Assembly: GCA_039024315.1 (NCBI GenBank)
Contig: JBCCQN010000215.1
Span: 1 to 13,718, forward strand
From: JBCAWW01 sp039024315
GTDB taxonomy: Bacteria; Bacteroidota; Bacteroidia; J057
DNA length: 13,718 bases
Direction of reading: 5' to 3'
The translations under genes were made by a program, and so were the position numbers. The notes below the pieces were generated by a model, which made no database searches, had not been told where the DNA came from, and was given only the letters and a program-made list of their open reading frames with translations. Shown one piece after another: positions 7,198 to 13,480 of this stretch (its first letter is position 1; each line of letters starts with the position of its first letter).

Positions 7198-7212
7198 TTC
7201 CTCTCTGAGGAA
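7198..7212 (-). terminator. Weak hairpin after the arginine deiminase gene
   Basis: TTCCTC (7198-7203) and GAGGAA (7207-7212) form a 6-bp stem with a 3-nt loop, 34 nt beyond the arginine deiminase stop codon. Only TT follows on the minus strand, so termination would be weak at best. Confidence 0.25.
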
Positions 7213-7245
7213 ATAAGGTGCTTAGCTATCGAGATTAATATTGTA

Positions 7246-8703
7246 TTATCCTTTACGGCGCAAAGGCATGGTCAAGCAGTGGGGTCCTCCATTGTCCGTG
7301 CGAATTTCGTTGGAGGACATCAGCATCAATCTCGCGTCTGGATTTAACTCCTTCATTTTCTTTTCAAGATGTTTAGTGGTCACCGGATTACGGTGGTAGG
7401 CAATGGCACGATAAGGACTAGTGGTAAAGATATTACCTGCCATATTATGCTGCTCAAAGAGCGCCATCCGCAAATGCTCAAAAGGAGAGGCATAATCATT
7501 GGGATCTCCCCCAATCCAAGCGATACGATTTAGATCTAGCAAGCCATCGGCAATAAGTTGATCGAGGAAATAAGGCGCTGCCTGCGGCAAACGCTCAACT
7601 TGCCCAGCTTTATTGATATGATCGCGATCATAGACTTCGACCTTACCAGCATGTTCAAAACTGCGAGCCGTAGGGATCATGGACAAATCAGTCTGGTTGT
7701 ATCCCATATCACGCCTAAGCCAGTGCATAAACTGCTGCAAAACCTTAGTAGCGCTTTCATTGCCACCGGGACGCGGATAGCCAAAGATATAGGGCATCAC
7801 GATGCCTGCCTGTGGGGCAAACATATTGAAGACCGTGTCGAGGTGAATAAAGCCTCTTAGATCCGGCACATTGACGAGATAAACCCTCCGAATCTTTTGC
7901 TCAGGGTCAGCTTCGAGTAGCTTTTGTACCAGAAGCTGGAAGCCTGCACGAGTAGTCCGGTTGTTATGTAAAAAGTCATAACGCCCTACTCCAATCGCAA
8001 TACTGTCCTCACTCAACACAAGGATGTTTCCCCCTTCCATCAAATATCGAAGGTGTAAACCCGACCAGCTATCGTCATCTTGGAGATTGCGTAAAAAGCC
8101 CACCATGTCCATATAGATAGAGTCATCATCAAACATTTTGTGGTATTTGAAGACCGTCCGTAAGAGTGCAGGCTCTAATTGTCTACGAGGAGACTCCATA
8201 GAGTTGATGGAAACGCCCACCGGCGTAGCAGCAGAAGAGTCTCTGACCCACATCAATTCTCTTTTCGGAGGAATAATCACTTTGGGCAGGCGATTGTTGT
8301 TAAGGGTGAGTTTGCGCGGATAACCGACGATGAGATCGGTAACCAACTTTGGCGGATCATAGGTAGCGAGATTGACACCTCTTGCTTGCAGGTGATCCAT
8401 ATATTGATCCGCTACACCATGCAGAGTATCCTTCAGGATAATCTGCCTTTGCCGAGCATTAGCTTCTTCAAAAATTTCGACTAGCAGATCGGCCACCTCG
8501 ATCACGTTTGCTTGGCCGATTTCTTCAAAAAGAAAACGCTTTAACTCATCGTGATCCTTTTGGAGCTCAGCCGCTTGGCGTGGATTGGGCCCCATCAAGG
8601 GATGATCACCAATCCAAGGGATAAGCTGATTATGCTCCTCCCCAGGGGTGTGGACCAATACTTTTTCTAAAGGCGCGTATTCGGAAGTAATTATTGGCTT
8701 CAT
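7246..8703 (-). CDS. Arginine deiminase family protein
   Basis: A 485-residue member of the guanidine-modifying (pentein) superfamily, which hydrolyses arginine to citrulline and ammonia. All catalytic positions of arginine deiminase are readable: Asp155 in MWVRDSSA, Glu223 in MEGGN, His287 and Asp289 in GFIHLDTVFNMF, and the nucleophile Cys476 in NGGPHCLTMPLRRKG at the C-terminus. The opening EYAPLEKVLVHTPGEE is also typical. Canonical arginine deiminases are about 410 residues; most of the extra length here falls between HLDT and the Cys motif (187 residues, against about 126 in the Pseudomonas enzyme). It is the second gene of an operon, its ATG overlapping the ctlX stop by 4 bases (8700-8703). 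No arcB, arcC or arginine antiporter gene is adjacent, so a role in ammonia release or arginine breakdown is more likely than ATP production. Cytoplasmic. Confidence 0.9.
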   Translation of the reverse strand: MKPIITSEYAPLEKVLVHTPGEEHNQLIPWIGDHPLMGPNPRQAAELQKDHDELKRFLFEEIGQANVIEVADLLVEIFEEANARQRQIILKDTLHGVADQYMDHLQARGVNLATYDPPKLVTDLIVGYPRKLTLNNNRLPKVIIPPKRELMWVRDSSAATPVGVSINSMESPRRQLEPALLRTVFKYHKMFDDDSIYMDMVGFLRNLQDDDSWSGLHLRYLMEGGNILVLSEDSIAIGVGRYDFLHNNRTTRAGFQLLVQKLLEADPEQKIRRVYLVNVPDLRGFIHLDTVFNMFAPQAGIVMPYIFGYPRPGGNESATKVLQQFMHWLRRDMGYNQTDLSMIPTARSFEHAGKVEVYDRDHINKAGQVERLPQAAPYFLDQLIADGLLDLNRIAWIGGDPNDYASPFEHLRMALFEQHNMAGNIFTTSPYRAIAYHRNPVTTKHLEKKMKELNPDARLMLMSSNEIRTDNGGPHCLTMPLRRKG

Positions 8704-9650
8704 ACAGATTTAGGAAAAATTTCGGCCATCATACAACGGACACTGCCGCCACCATAGGTTTCGATGAGGTCGAGGGGACCGACTAGTATATTACTGAATT
8801 GAGCGAGCTTTTCAAGCTGGTCAGGGCGTAGAGAAGCATGCGCCCGACTAGACATGACGAGATAGCGTTCACCATCGGCATTCTCTACTTGCAGCATATT
8901 ACCCGCAAAAGCATTGACTTGGTCCATGTTGATGTCGATGATTTCATGTCCACTTTCGTTGAGTTTGGCCACTACTTGCTGGCGTTCGACGGAGTCGCTG
9001 ATCGAATCTAAACAAATCACAGCGAAGTCCACTCCCAAAGCCATCATGACGTTGGTATGATAAATTTCTTGGCCATTTTGATCATGGGCGGTAAAGAGCA
9101 CCGCATCGCATTCTGCTTTTTGACAAAATAGCTTCATCAATTCAGGATGGGTACGAGGCGAGATACAAGCATAAACTCGTTGGTTGATCCGATCCATGAT
9201 CATGCTACCCGTACTTTCGAGAAATTGGCCTTTTTCTTCCCAAGGGGTGAGATCTATGATCTCAAAAGGGCCTGCATGCTTTTGGATATGCGCCACGATA
9301 TCCTCTCTTCTTTCCAAGCGGCGAGACTTAGCCAATACAGGATAAAGAAAAAGTTTACCGTTTTGATGGGTCGAAATCCAATTGTTAGGGAAAACGGCGT
9401 CCGGCGTAGGCGGTTCTGGCTGATCTTCAAAAACGTGCACGTTTATCTTGGCCTCAAGCAAGCGTTCGACGAAGGCGTCAAACTCCTTCACAGCCATCTC
9501 GCGAATCTCCTTCGTAGAGTGGCTATTGTCTTGCTGCATAAAAGCGTTGCTGCCGGCGGTTTCTTCATTGAAGCCGAAACTATGCGGCCGAACCATAAAA
9601 AGAGTAGATGTAATCTGCTTGGGGCGAGCGGTTACAGGGATTTTTGCCAT
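8700..9650 (-). CDS. ctlX: CtlX-type citrulline hydrolase / arginine deiminase-related protein
   Basis: A 316-residue pentein-fold protein of the family annotated as citrulline utilization hydrolase CtlX, thought to cleave the ureido group of citrulline to give ornithine, ammonia and CO2. Key motifs in order are an N-terminal strand STLFMVRPHSFGFNEET (15-31), PDAVFPNNWIS with Asp84 (83-93), LESTGSMIMDR with Glu145 (144-154), EIYHTNVMMALG with His198, FAGNMLQV (248-255), and GGGSVRCMMAEIF with the nucleophile Cys306. Asp, Glu, His and Cys are thus all present. It is the first gene of the operon and overlaps the arginine deiminase start as ATGA, implying translational coupling. Its ATG has no Shine-Dalgarno sequence but a T-rich leader. 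The family name is firm; the exact substrate (citrulline, arginine or a methylated arginine) rests on homology and on the neighbour. Confidence 0.85.
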   Translation of the reverse strand: MAKIPVTARPKQITSTLFMVRPHSFGFNEETAGSNAFMQQDNSHSTKEIREMAVKEFDAFVERLLEAKINVHVFEDQPEPPTPDAVFPNNWISTHQNGKLFLYPVLAKSRRLERREDIVAHIQKHAGPFEIIDLTPWEEKGQFLESTGSMIMDRINQRVYACISPRTHPELMKLFCQKAECDAVLFTAHDQNGQEIYHTNVMMALGVDFAVICLDSISDSVERQQVVAKLNESGHEIIDINMDQVNAFAGNMLQVENADGERYLVMSSRAHASLRPDQLEKLAQFSNILVGPLDLIETYGGGSVRCMMAEIFPKSV

Positions 9651-9702
9651 AAAGAGTAAGAGAGTTGTTGATTTAAAGTTTTGTTAATGGCGTTGTTTTT
9701 AG

Positions 9703-9710
9703 CAAAGATA
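9703..9710 (-). promoter_or_regulatory. Possible -7 box for the ctlX-arginine deiminase operon
   Basis: TATCTTTG on the minus strand fits TAnnTTTG and lies 53 nt before the ctlX ATG. The nearest upstream TTTG is 29 nt away, not the usual 19 or so. The region also holds the inverted pair CGCTTTG (9712-9718) and CAAAGCG (9740-9746), which could be an operator. Confidence 0.35.
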
Positions 9711-9852
9711 TCGCTTTGAGATAGTTTAATTAGAGCATGCAAAGCGTCTTCTCTTTTATGACTGCAATATCCCAAAAATCCCTCATAAAAAAATTTTAAG
9801 ACGCAATTGAACCTATCCTTAACTCAAGGGTATAAACAACAAATTTTCGTCC

Positions 9853-10995
9853 ATGAACTTACTTCGTTTTAGCCTTTGCTTACTGATGATTGGTAGTGCG
9901 ACCATTCTCATGGCCCAGCGGCCCCAAAAGGTCGTTCGTATCACCAAAGAGCTACATGAGCTAAGCTGGTATGAGCAACAGGCCAAGAGTTGGCAAAGCT
10001 TTTTAAAGACCAATACCGCAGATGCTGCTGGCTGGCATAGTTATTACGAAGCCAATCGCGCTATTCGCAACTTAGGGGGTGAGCCTTTAGAGGACCTTGA
10101 TCAGATCGTCCAAAATATGAAGCAGCATGTCCCTGAGAGTTTTGAATATAGCTTTCTGGTCTATCGCAATCGAGGCTTGGGCCTTGATGATCATGAGGAC
10201 CACTTCGCATTCCTAGAAAAAGCTCATGAGATCGATCCTAGTCGTACGGAAGTATTAGAGGATTTTGTCACTCACTATGAGATCAGCTGGGATTTGACCC
10301 AGCGAAGAGCTTACAACGTCAAACGTATGCAAGCCAATGATATCTCGTACGACATCCTCTCTTACAACTACAATGTACTCATGAGTCTCGAAAAGGGAGC
10401 TATTCTCTTTACCAATGGCGACAATGACACTTATCCTCTGTGGTTGCTACAAGATGCGATGGGCGTACGGCCTGATGTGATTGTCTTAAATTGTAGTCTA
10501 GCTGCGCTGAACGATTATCTCAATCTTTTGCTAGCCCACTATGAGATCCCTGCTTTTGAAAAAGAAATCAAGTCAAAGGAAGATTTTGATAATTATCATA
10601 CCGATCTCCGTAACCACCTACTGCAAAAAAGTGGTCGCCCTTTGTACTACGGCCTGACGGTTAACTCTGGCAATTTTGAAGCAGTAAAAGACAAACTTTA
10701 CGTGGTCGGGTTGGCCTCAAAATACAGTGAGGAGCGTTTTGACAATAGTCTAGTACTAGCCAAAAACTATGAAGAGAACTTCCGCATGGAATATCTCAAG
10801 GTGGATATTTACTTCTACGCAGCCAGTTCTCCCGAAGGTCAGTTTGCGCAGGCTTACTTGATGCCCTTATTGAGCTTACACCGCCACTACCTCAATAAAA
10901 AAGAGACCGCAAAGGCAGCTGAGCTCAAGCAATTGATCCTAAGGATTGCCCGCAAGGCAGAACGTGAAGCGGAAATCAAAGCAGTCTTGAAATAA
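9853..10995 (+). CDS. Secreted protein with DUF2723-type GDNDTYPLW motif
   Basis: A 380-residue protein of unknown function with a Sec signal peptide (residues 1-21, cut expected after ATILMA, before QRPQK). Residues about 30-160 look helical and repeat-like, as in TPR proteins (KELHELSWYEQQAKSWQSFLK, FLEKAHEIDPSRTEVLEDFVTHYE, an EIDPS turn). Residues 173-215 (NVLMSLEKGAILFTNGDNDTYPLWLLQDAMGVRPDVIVLN, given here as the key part only) match the C-terminal region of Bacteroidota DUF2723 membrane proteins, but the membrane domain is missing. The last third includes GRPLYYGLTV and a basic, Lys/Glu-rich end. The stop is 2 nt before the ECF sigma gene ATG, so the two are co-transcribed and perhaps translationally coupled. 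A role in envelope sensing or in a pathway governed by the sigma factor is inferred from position only. Confidence 0.8.
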   Translation: MNLLRFSLCLLMIGSATILMAQRPQKVVRITKELHELSWYEQQAKSWQSFLKTNTADAAGWHSYYEANRAIRNLGGEPLEDLDQIVQNMKQHVPESFEYSFLVYRNRGLGLDDHEDHFAFLEKAHEIDPSRTEVLEDFVTHYEISWDLTQRRAYNVKRMQANDISYDILSYNYNVLMSLEKGAILFTNGDNDTYPLWLLQDAMGVRPDVIVLNCSLAALNDYLNLLLAHYEIPAFEKEIKSKEDFDNYHTDLRNHLLQKSGRPLYYGLTVNSGNFEAVKDKLYVVGLASKYSEERFDNSLVLAKNYEENFRMEYLKVDIYFYAASSPEGQFAQAYLMPLLSLHRHYLNKKETAKAAELKQLILRIARKAEREAEIKAVLK

Positions 10996-10997
10996 GC

Positions 10998-11582
10998 ATG
11001 GGCTTTTTCCAACCCAAATATCAGCAGTGTTCGGACGAATCGCTCATGGAAATGATTGCGAGGCGGGACGAATGGGCTTTTGATGAGCTTTACCGTCGCT
11101 ACGCCAACCGAATGTTGCGGTACTTTTATCGCATGCTCTGGCAAGACGAGGAAAAAGCGCAGGATTTTTTGCAAGATTTGTTTCTCAAAGTAGTGGAAAA
11201 AGCTAGTGATTTTGATCCGGGGCGGCGCTTTGCTACTTGGATCTACACGCTGGCGGCCAATATGTGTAAAAACGCCTACCGCAGCCAGCAAGTAAGGAGT
11301 ATCATGGTACGAGCAGAGCCCGGCATGGAAGGCCCTACCGTAGCAGCTGATGAGGGAGGAGTCGATAAGGCCCTCTTTCAAAATGGCTTAAAGCAAGAGA
11401 TCGCTCAAATGAGTGAGTCCCATCGCGAGGTATTGATCCTGCGCTTTCAAGAAGAGCTGCCTATCAAAGAGATCAGTGAGATCGTAGGCTGCTCGGAAGG
11501 AACGGTAAAGTCTCGCCTATTTTATGCATTGAAAAAATTGAACGGACGCCTTAAAGCGTTTGATCCAAAAAATAACTATTGA
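10998..11582 (+). CDS. ECF-type RNA polymerase sigma factor
   Basis: A 194-residue sigma-70 family factor with only regions 2 and 4, as in extracytoplasmic-function sigma factors. Region 2 spans about 25-95: AFDELYRRYANRMLRYFYRML, then AQDFLQDLFLKVVEKASDFDP and RRFATWIYTLAANMCKNAYR, covering core binding and -10 recognition. A linker rich in Gly and Ala follows (about 104-122). Region 4 spans about 130-185 with the helix-turn-helix LPIKEISEIVGCSEGTVKSRLFYALKKL, which reads the -35 element. There is no extra C-terminal domain. The gene sits 2 nt after the secreted protein gene and 52 nt before the probable anti-sigma gene, the standard pattern for a signal-regulated pair. It would move RNA polymerase to promoters of an envelope or stress response; the target genes are unknown. 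Confidence 0.93.
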   Translation: MGFFQPKYQQCSDESLMEMIARRDEWAFDELYRRYANRMLRYFYRMLWQDEEKAQDFLQDLFLKVVEKASDFDPGRRFATWIYTLAANMCKNAYRSQQVRSIMVRAEPGMEGPTVAADEGGVDKALFQNGLKQEIAQMSESHREVLILRFQEELPIKEISEIVGCSEGTVKSRLFYALKKLNGRLKAFDPKNNY

Positions 11583-11585
11583 ATG

Positions 11586-11619
11586 CTTGAGTAGTTGGTT
11601 TGGAAATTGACTACTCAAG
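11586..11619. promoter_or_regulatory. 10-bp inverted repeat between sigma and anti-sigma genes
   Basis: CTTGAGTAGT (11586-11595) and ACTACTCAAG (11610-11619) are exact reverse complements with a 14-nt loop, beginning 3 nt after the sigma stop codon and ending 15 nt before the next ATG. No T-run follows, so it is unlikely to be a full terminator. It may stabilise the upstream mRNA or tune anti-sigma expression. Confidence 0.45.
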
Positions 11620-11634
11620 AAATAGACAAAGATT

Positions 11635-12099
11635 ATGGACTGGGAAAAAATCATACAGGAAAAGCCCTTGTCGGCACTAAGCCCCGAAGAAAGATTGGCC
11701 ATGGAAGCAGAGATGAGTCCAGAGGATTATGATAGCTTGCATGAGACTTGGCAAGCGACGCAAAAATACTTTCGTGCTACAGCACCTAAACTAGAAGCCA
11801 ATCCTCAGATTCGTCAACAAATTCGCGCACACATGCGGGAGTTGGAAAATGAAGATCTGGGCGCTAAGGTGCGACGTTTACTAGCTCGGAGAGTACCCGC
11901 TTATCAAGCCGTCGCTGCGGCCCTAGCCCTAATGGCGATGGTACATTTTGGCGGCAACCTTATCAAGCCCCAAGGCGGGAGTTTTGATCAGCAAAGTGGT
12001 TTTATCGCTGATACCACTCATCAGGATACTTCCCATCGAGTAGGCTATAATTTGTATGAGGATTCGGCGCTTTCTAAGTTTATGATTGAGGCACTTTAG
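11635..12099 (+). CDS. Putative anti-sigma factor, single-pass membrane protein
   Basis: A 154-residue protein placed directly after an ECF sigma factor. Its N-terminal 85 residues are charged and helical (LSPEERLAMEAEMSPEDYDSLHE, QIRQQIRAHMRELENEDLGAKVRRLLARR) and would face the cytoplasm to hold the sigma factor. A single hydrophobic helix spans about 89-105 (AYQAVAAALALMAMVHF). The remaining 45-50 residues would lie in the periplasm and are polar and short. The zinc-binding HxxxCxxC motif of many anti-sigma factors is absent; in fact there is no Cys in the protein. No known family is recognised, so the call depends on the position, the single helix and the charge pattern. The ATG at 11635 has an A-rich leader. 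It converges with dprA, 22 nt between stop codons. Confidence 0.65.
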   Translation: MDWEKIIQEKPLSALSPEERLAMEAEMSPEDYDSLHETWQATQKYFRATAPKLEANPQIRQQIRAHMRELENEDLGAKVRRLLARRVPAYQAVAAALALMAMVHFGGNLIKPQGGSFDQQSGFIADTTHQDTSHRVGYNLYEDSALSKFMIEAL

Positions 12100-12124
12100 G
12101 CGTCTCGGCGTGCTTGCAAGCCTA
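12097..12124. terminator. Possible weak terminator between the anti-sigma gene and dprA
   Basis: TAGGC (12097-12101) pairs with GCCTA (12120-12124), the latter overlapping the palindrome GCTTGCAAGC (12112-12121). TTTCCTTTC follows on the plus strand. The stem is short and the loop large, so only weak support exists for termination between these convergent genes. Confidence 0.22.
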
Positions 12125-13243
12125 TTTCCTTTCAAACTGCTTTCCAGGCAGTTGCCGAACTAAATCTTTAAACTCCATACTTAGCAATAGCGAATTGAGT
12201 TGTCCTGTACCAATTGCTGTTTGTAAGCTTAGCTCGTCGATGTTGGCCCGTCCCTTTGTCAATACATTCAATACTTTAGTTTCTTCATCGCTGAGCGGGA
12301 TATCAGGAGCAGCAAAACTCAACTCCAATTGTTCGACTTTGCTCGTTTCCCCCAGTGGTACCTGCCAATGCAGGGCCAGATCGTCGATCACTTCCTGAGG
12401 ATCGTACAGTAAGCGTGCCCCGTGATCGCGGATCAATTTATTGCAACCAATACTATAAGTATCTCCCACTCTTCCAGGCACAGCATATACCTCTCGGTTT
12501 TGCTCTTGGGCAAATTCTGCGGTGATCAGGGCCCCTCCTTTTGCCCTAGCTTCGATGACAATAATGGCCTGACAGATTCCAGCGATGATGCGGTTGCGAG
12601 CGGGAAAATGCATCGCGTCTGGTTCGGTATGGCGTAAATATTCAGTCAAGATGGCTCCTTTTTTTTGCATGGCGATTGCCTTATTCGCGTGATTGGGAGG
12701 GTAGATCATATCTAGGCCATGGGCCAATACTGCTGTCGTTTTGCCCCCCACTTCTAATACTGCTTTGTGGGCAGCAATATCAATCCCATAGGCCAAGCCG
12801 CTTACTACATTGATTCCTTCTTTGGCTAGGCGCTTCGCGCAACGCTCAGCCATTTCTTTCCCATAATGGGTTGCGCGTCTTGTACCCACTATGGCCACAT
12901 TGGCTTGGGCGTTGAAGTCTAGATTTCCCTTTTGGAAAAGAAAGAGAGGTGCATTATGAATAAACTTGAGGGGATTGGGGTAAGCTGGATCTAAATAAGA
13001 GAGGACCTTGAGCCCATCTTTAGTAGCTAATTTGAGCTCCGTTTCCGCCCGATGAAGGTTTTGGGCTTGCTGAATCAATCTGATCGTGGACTCTCCTACC
13101 CCTGGCGTTCGGCGAAGCCGTGCAATAGGACTCTCCAAGACGGCTTTGGCACTACCACAATAAGCGACAAGATTCTTAACCGTTACCGGCCCTAAGCCCT
13201 TGATCAAAGCCAAGGACAATAGATATAAATGCTTTTCCTCCAT
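12122..13243 (-). CDS. dprA: DNA-processing protein DprA
   Basis: A 373-residue DprA, which binds incoming single-stranded DNA during natural transformation and loads RecA on it; it acts in the cytoplasm. The N-terminal helical domain (about 1-70) carries GLGPVTVKNLV and TPGVGESTIRLI, which look like helix-hairpin-helix turns. The Rossmann-fold core holds VAIVGTRRATHYG (116-128), VVSGLAYGIDIAAH (146-159), FPARNRIIAG (213-222), GGALITAEFAQEQNR (236-250) and VPGRVGD (255-261). A C-terminal winged-helix domain follows (about 315-370: SDEETKVLNVL, NIDELSLQTAIGTGQLNSLLLSMEFKDLVRQLPG). The ATG at 13243 is chosen over an in-frame TTG at 13258 that would add only five residues. The SGLARGID motif has Tyr in place of Arg, which also occurs in relatives. 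No other competence gene is visible in the window. Confidence 0.95.
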   Translation of the reverse strand: MEEKHLYLLSLALIKGLGPVTVKNLVAYCGSAKAVLESPIARLRRTPGVGESTIRLIQQAQNLHRAETELKLATKDGLKVLSYLDPAYPNPLKFIHNAPLFLFQKGNLDFNAQANVAIVGTRRATHYGKEMAERCAKRLAKEGINVVSGLAYGIDIAAHKAVLEVGGKTTAVLAHGLDMIYPPNHANKAIAMQKKGAILTEYLRHTEPDAMHFPARNRIIAGICQAIIVIEARAKGGALITAEFAQEQNREVYAVPGRVGDTYSIGCNKLIRDHGARLLYDPQEVIDDLALHWQVPLGETSKVEQLELSFAAPDIPLSDEETKVLNVLTKGRANIDELSLQTAIGTGQLNSLLLSMEFKDLVRQLPGKQFERK

Positions 13244-13345
13244 GGAGGAAGCAAACAATCAGCTTTCATCGAATAACGCAATTAACATTAAGCGAGTGGC
13301 AGCGATGGTTAAGTTTACGGTCATTGGCGATATATAAAAACAGTA

Positions 13346-13380
13346 AGCGGGAACCTCATCTGTTAGATGTGGCTCCCGCT
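13346..13380 (-). terminator. Strong hairpin with T-rich tail, minus strand
   Basis: A 16-position stem with two non-canonical positions and a 3-nt loop: AGCGGGA and C/T-rich partners at 13346-13361 pair with 13365-13380. On the minus strand one of the two irregular pairs becomes a G-U wobble, and the stem is followed by TACTGTTTTTATATA; the plus strand has no such tail. It would stop a leftward transcript that starts at or beyond the window's right edge, before dprA. Confidence 0.5.
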
Positions 13381-13436
13381 ATCCATGAACTTTGCCGTAG
13401 CGAGGGATCATGGGTCAAGCTACCGTTATTGCGACA

Positions 13437-13480
13437 GCTTTGCTCAGCGCCATACTCCTTGGAGTAAAACTTGGCAAAGC
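13437..13480. repeat. Two-part hairpin in the non-coding right end
   Basis: An outer 7-bp stem GCTTTGC (13437-13443) with GCAAAGC (13474-13480) encloses an inner 6-bp stem TACTCC (13453-13458) with GGAGTA (13461-13466). The inner loop is only 2 nt, so the inner pairs would partly open. Visible pairing only; no RNA family is recognised. Confidence 0.4.

Noticed and set aside
7558..7860. 100-codon plus-strand frame opposite the arginine deiminase gene, and similar frames at 9147-9659 and 10887-11381
   Set aside because: They are antisense shadows of genes with full catalytic or domain motifs on the other strand, and show no family features themselves.
13346..13380. Group II intron domain V
   Set aside because: The stem has GAGCC and GGTTC at matching places, but it is about 8-10 nt too short and lacks the usual GAAA-type loop and bulge. 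The resemblance is not enough for a call.
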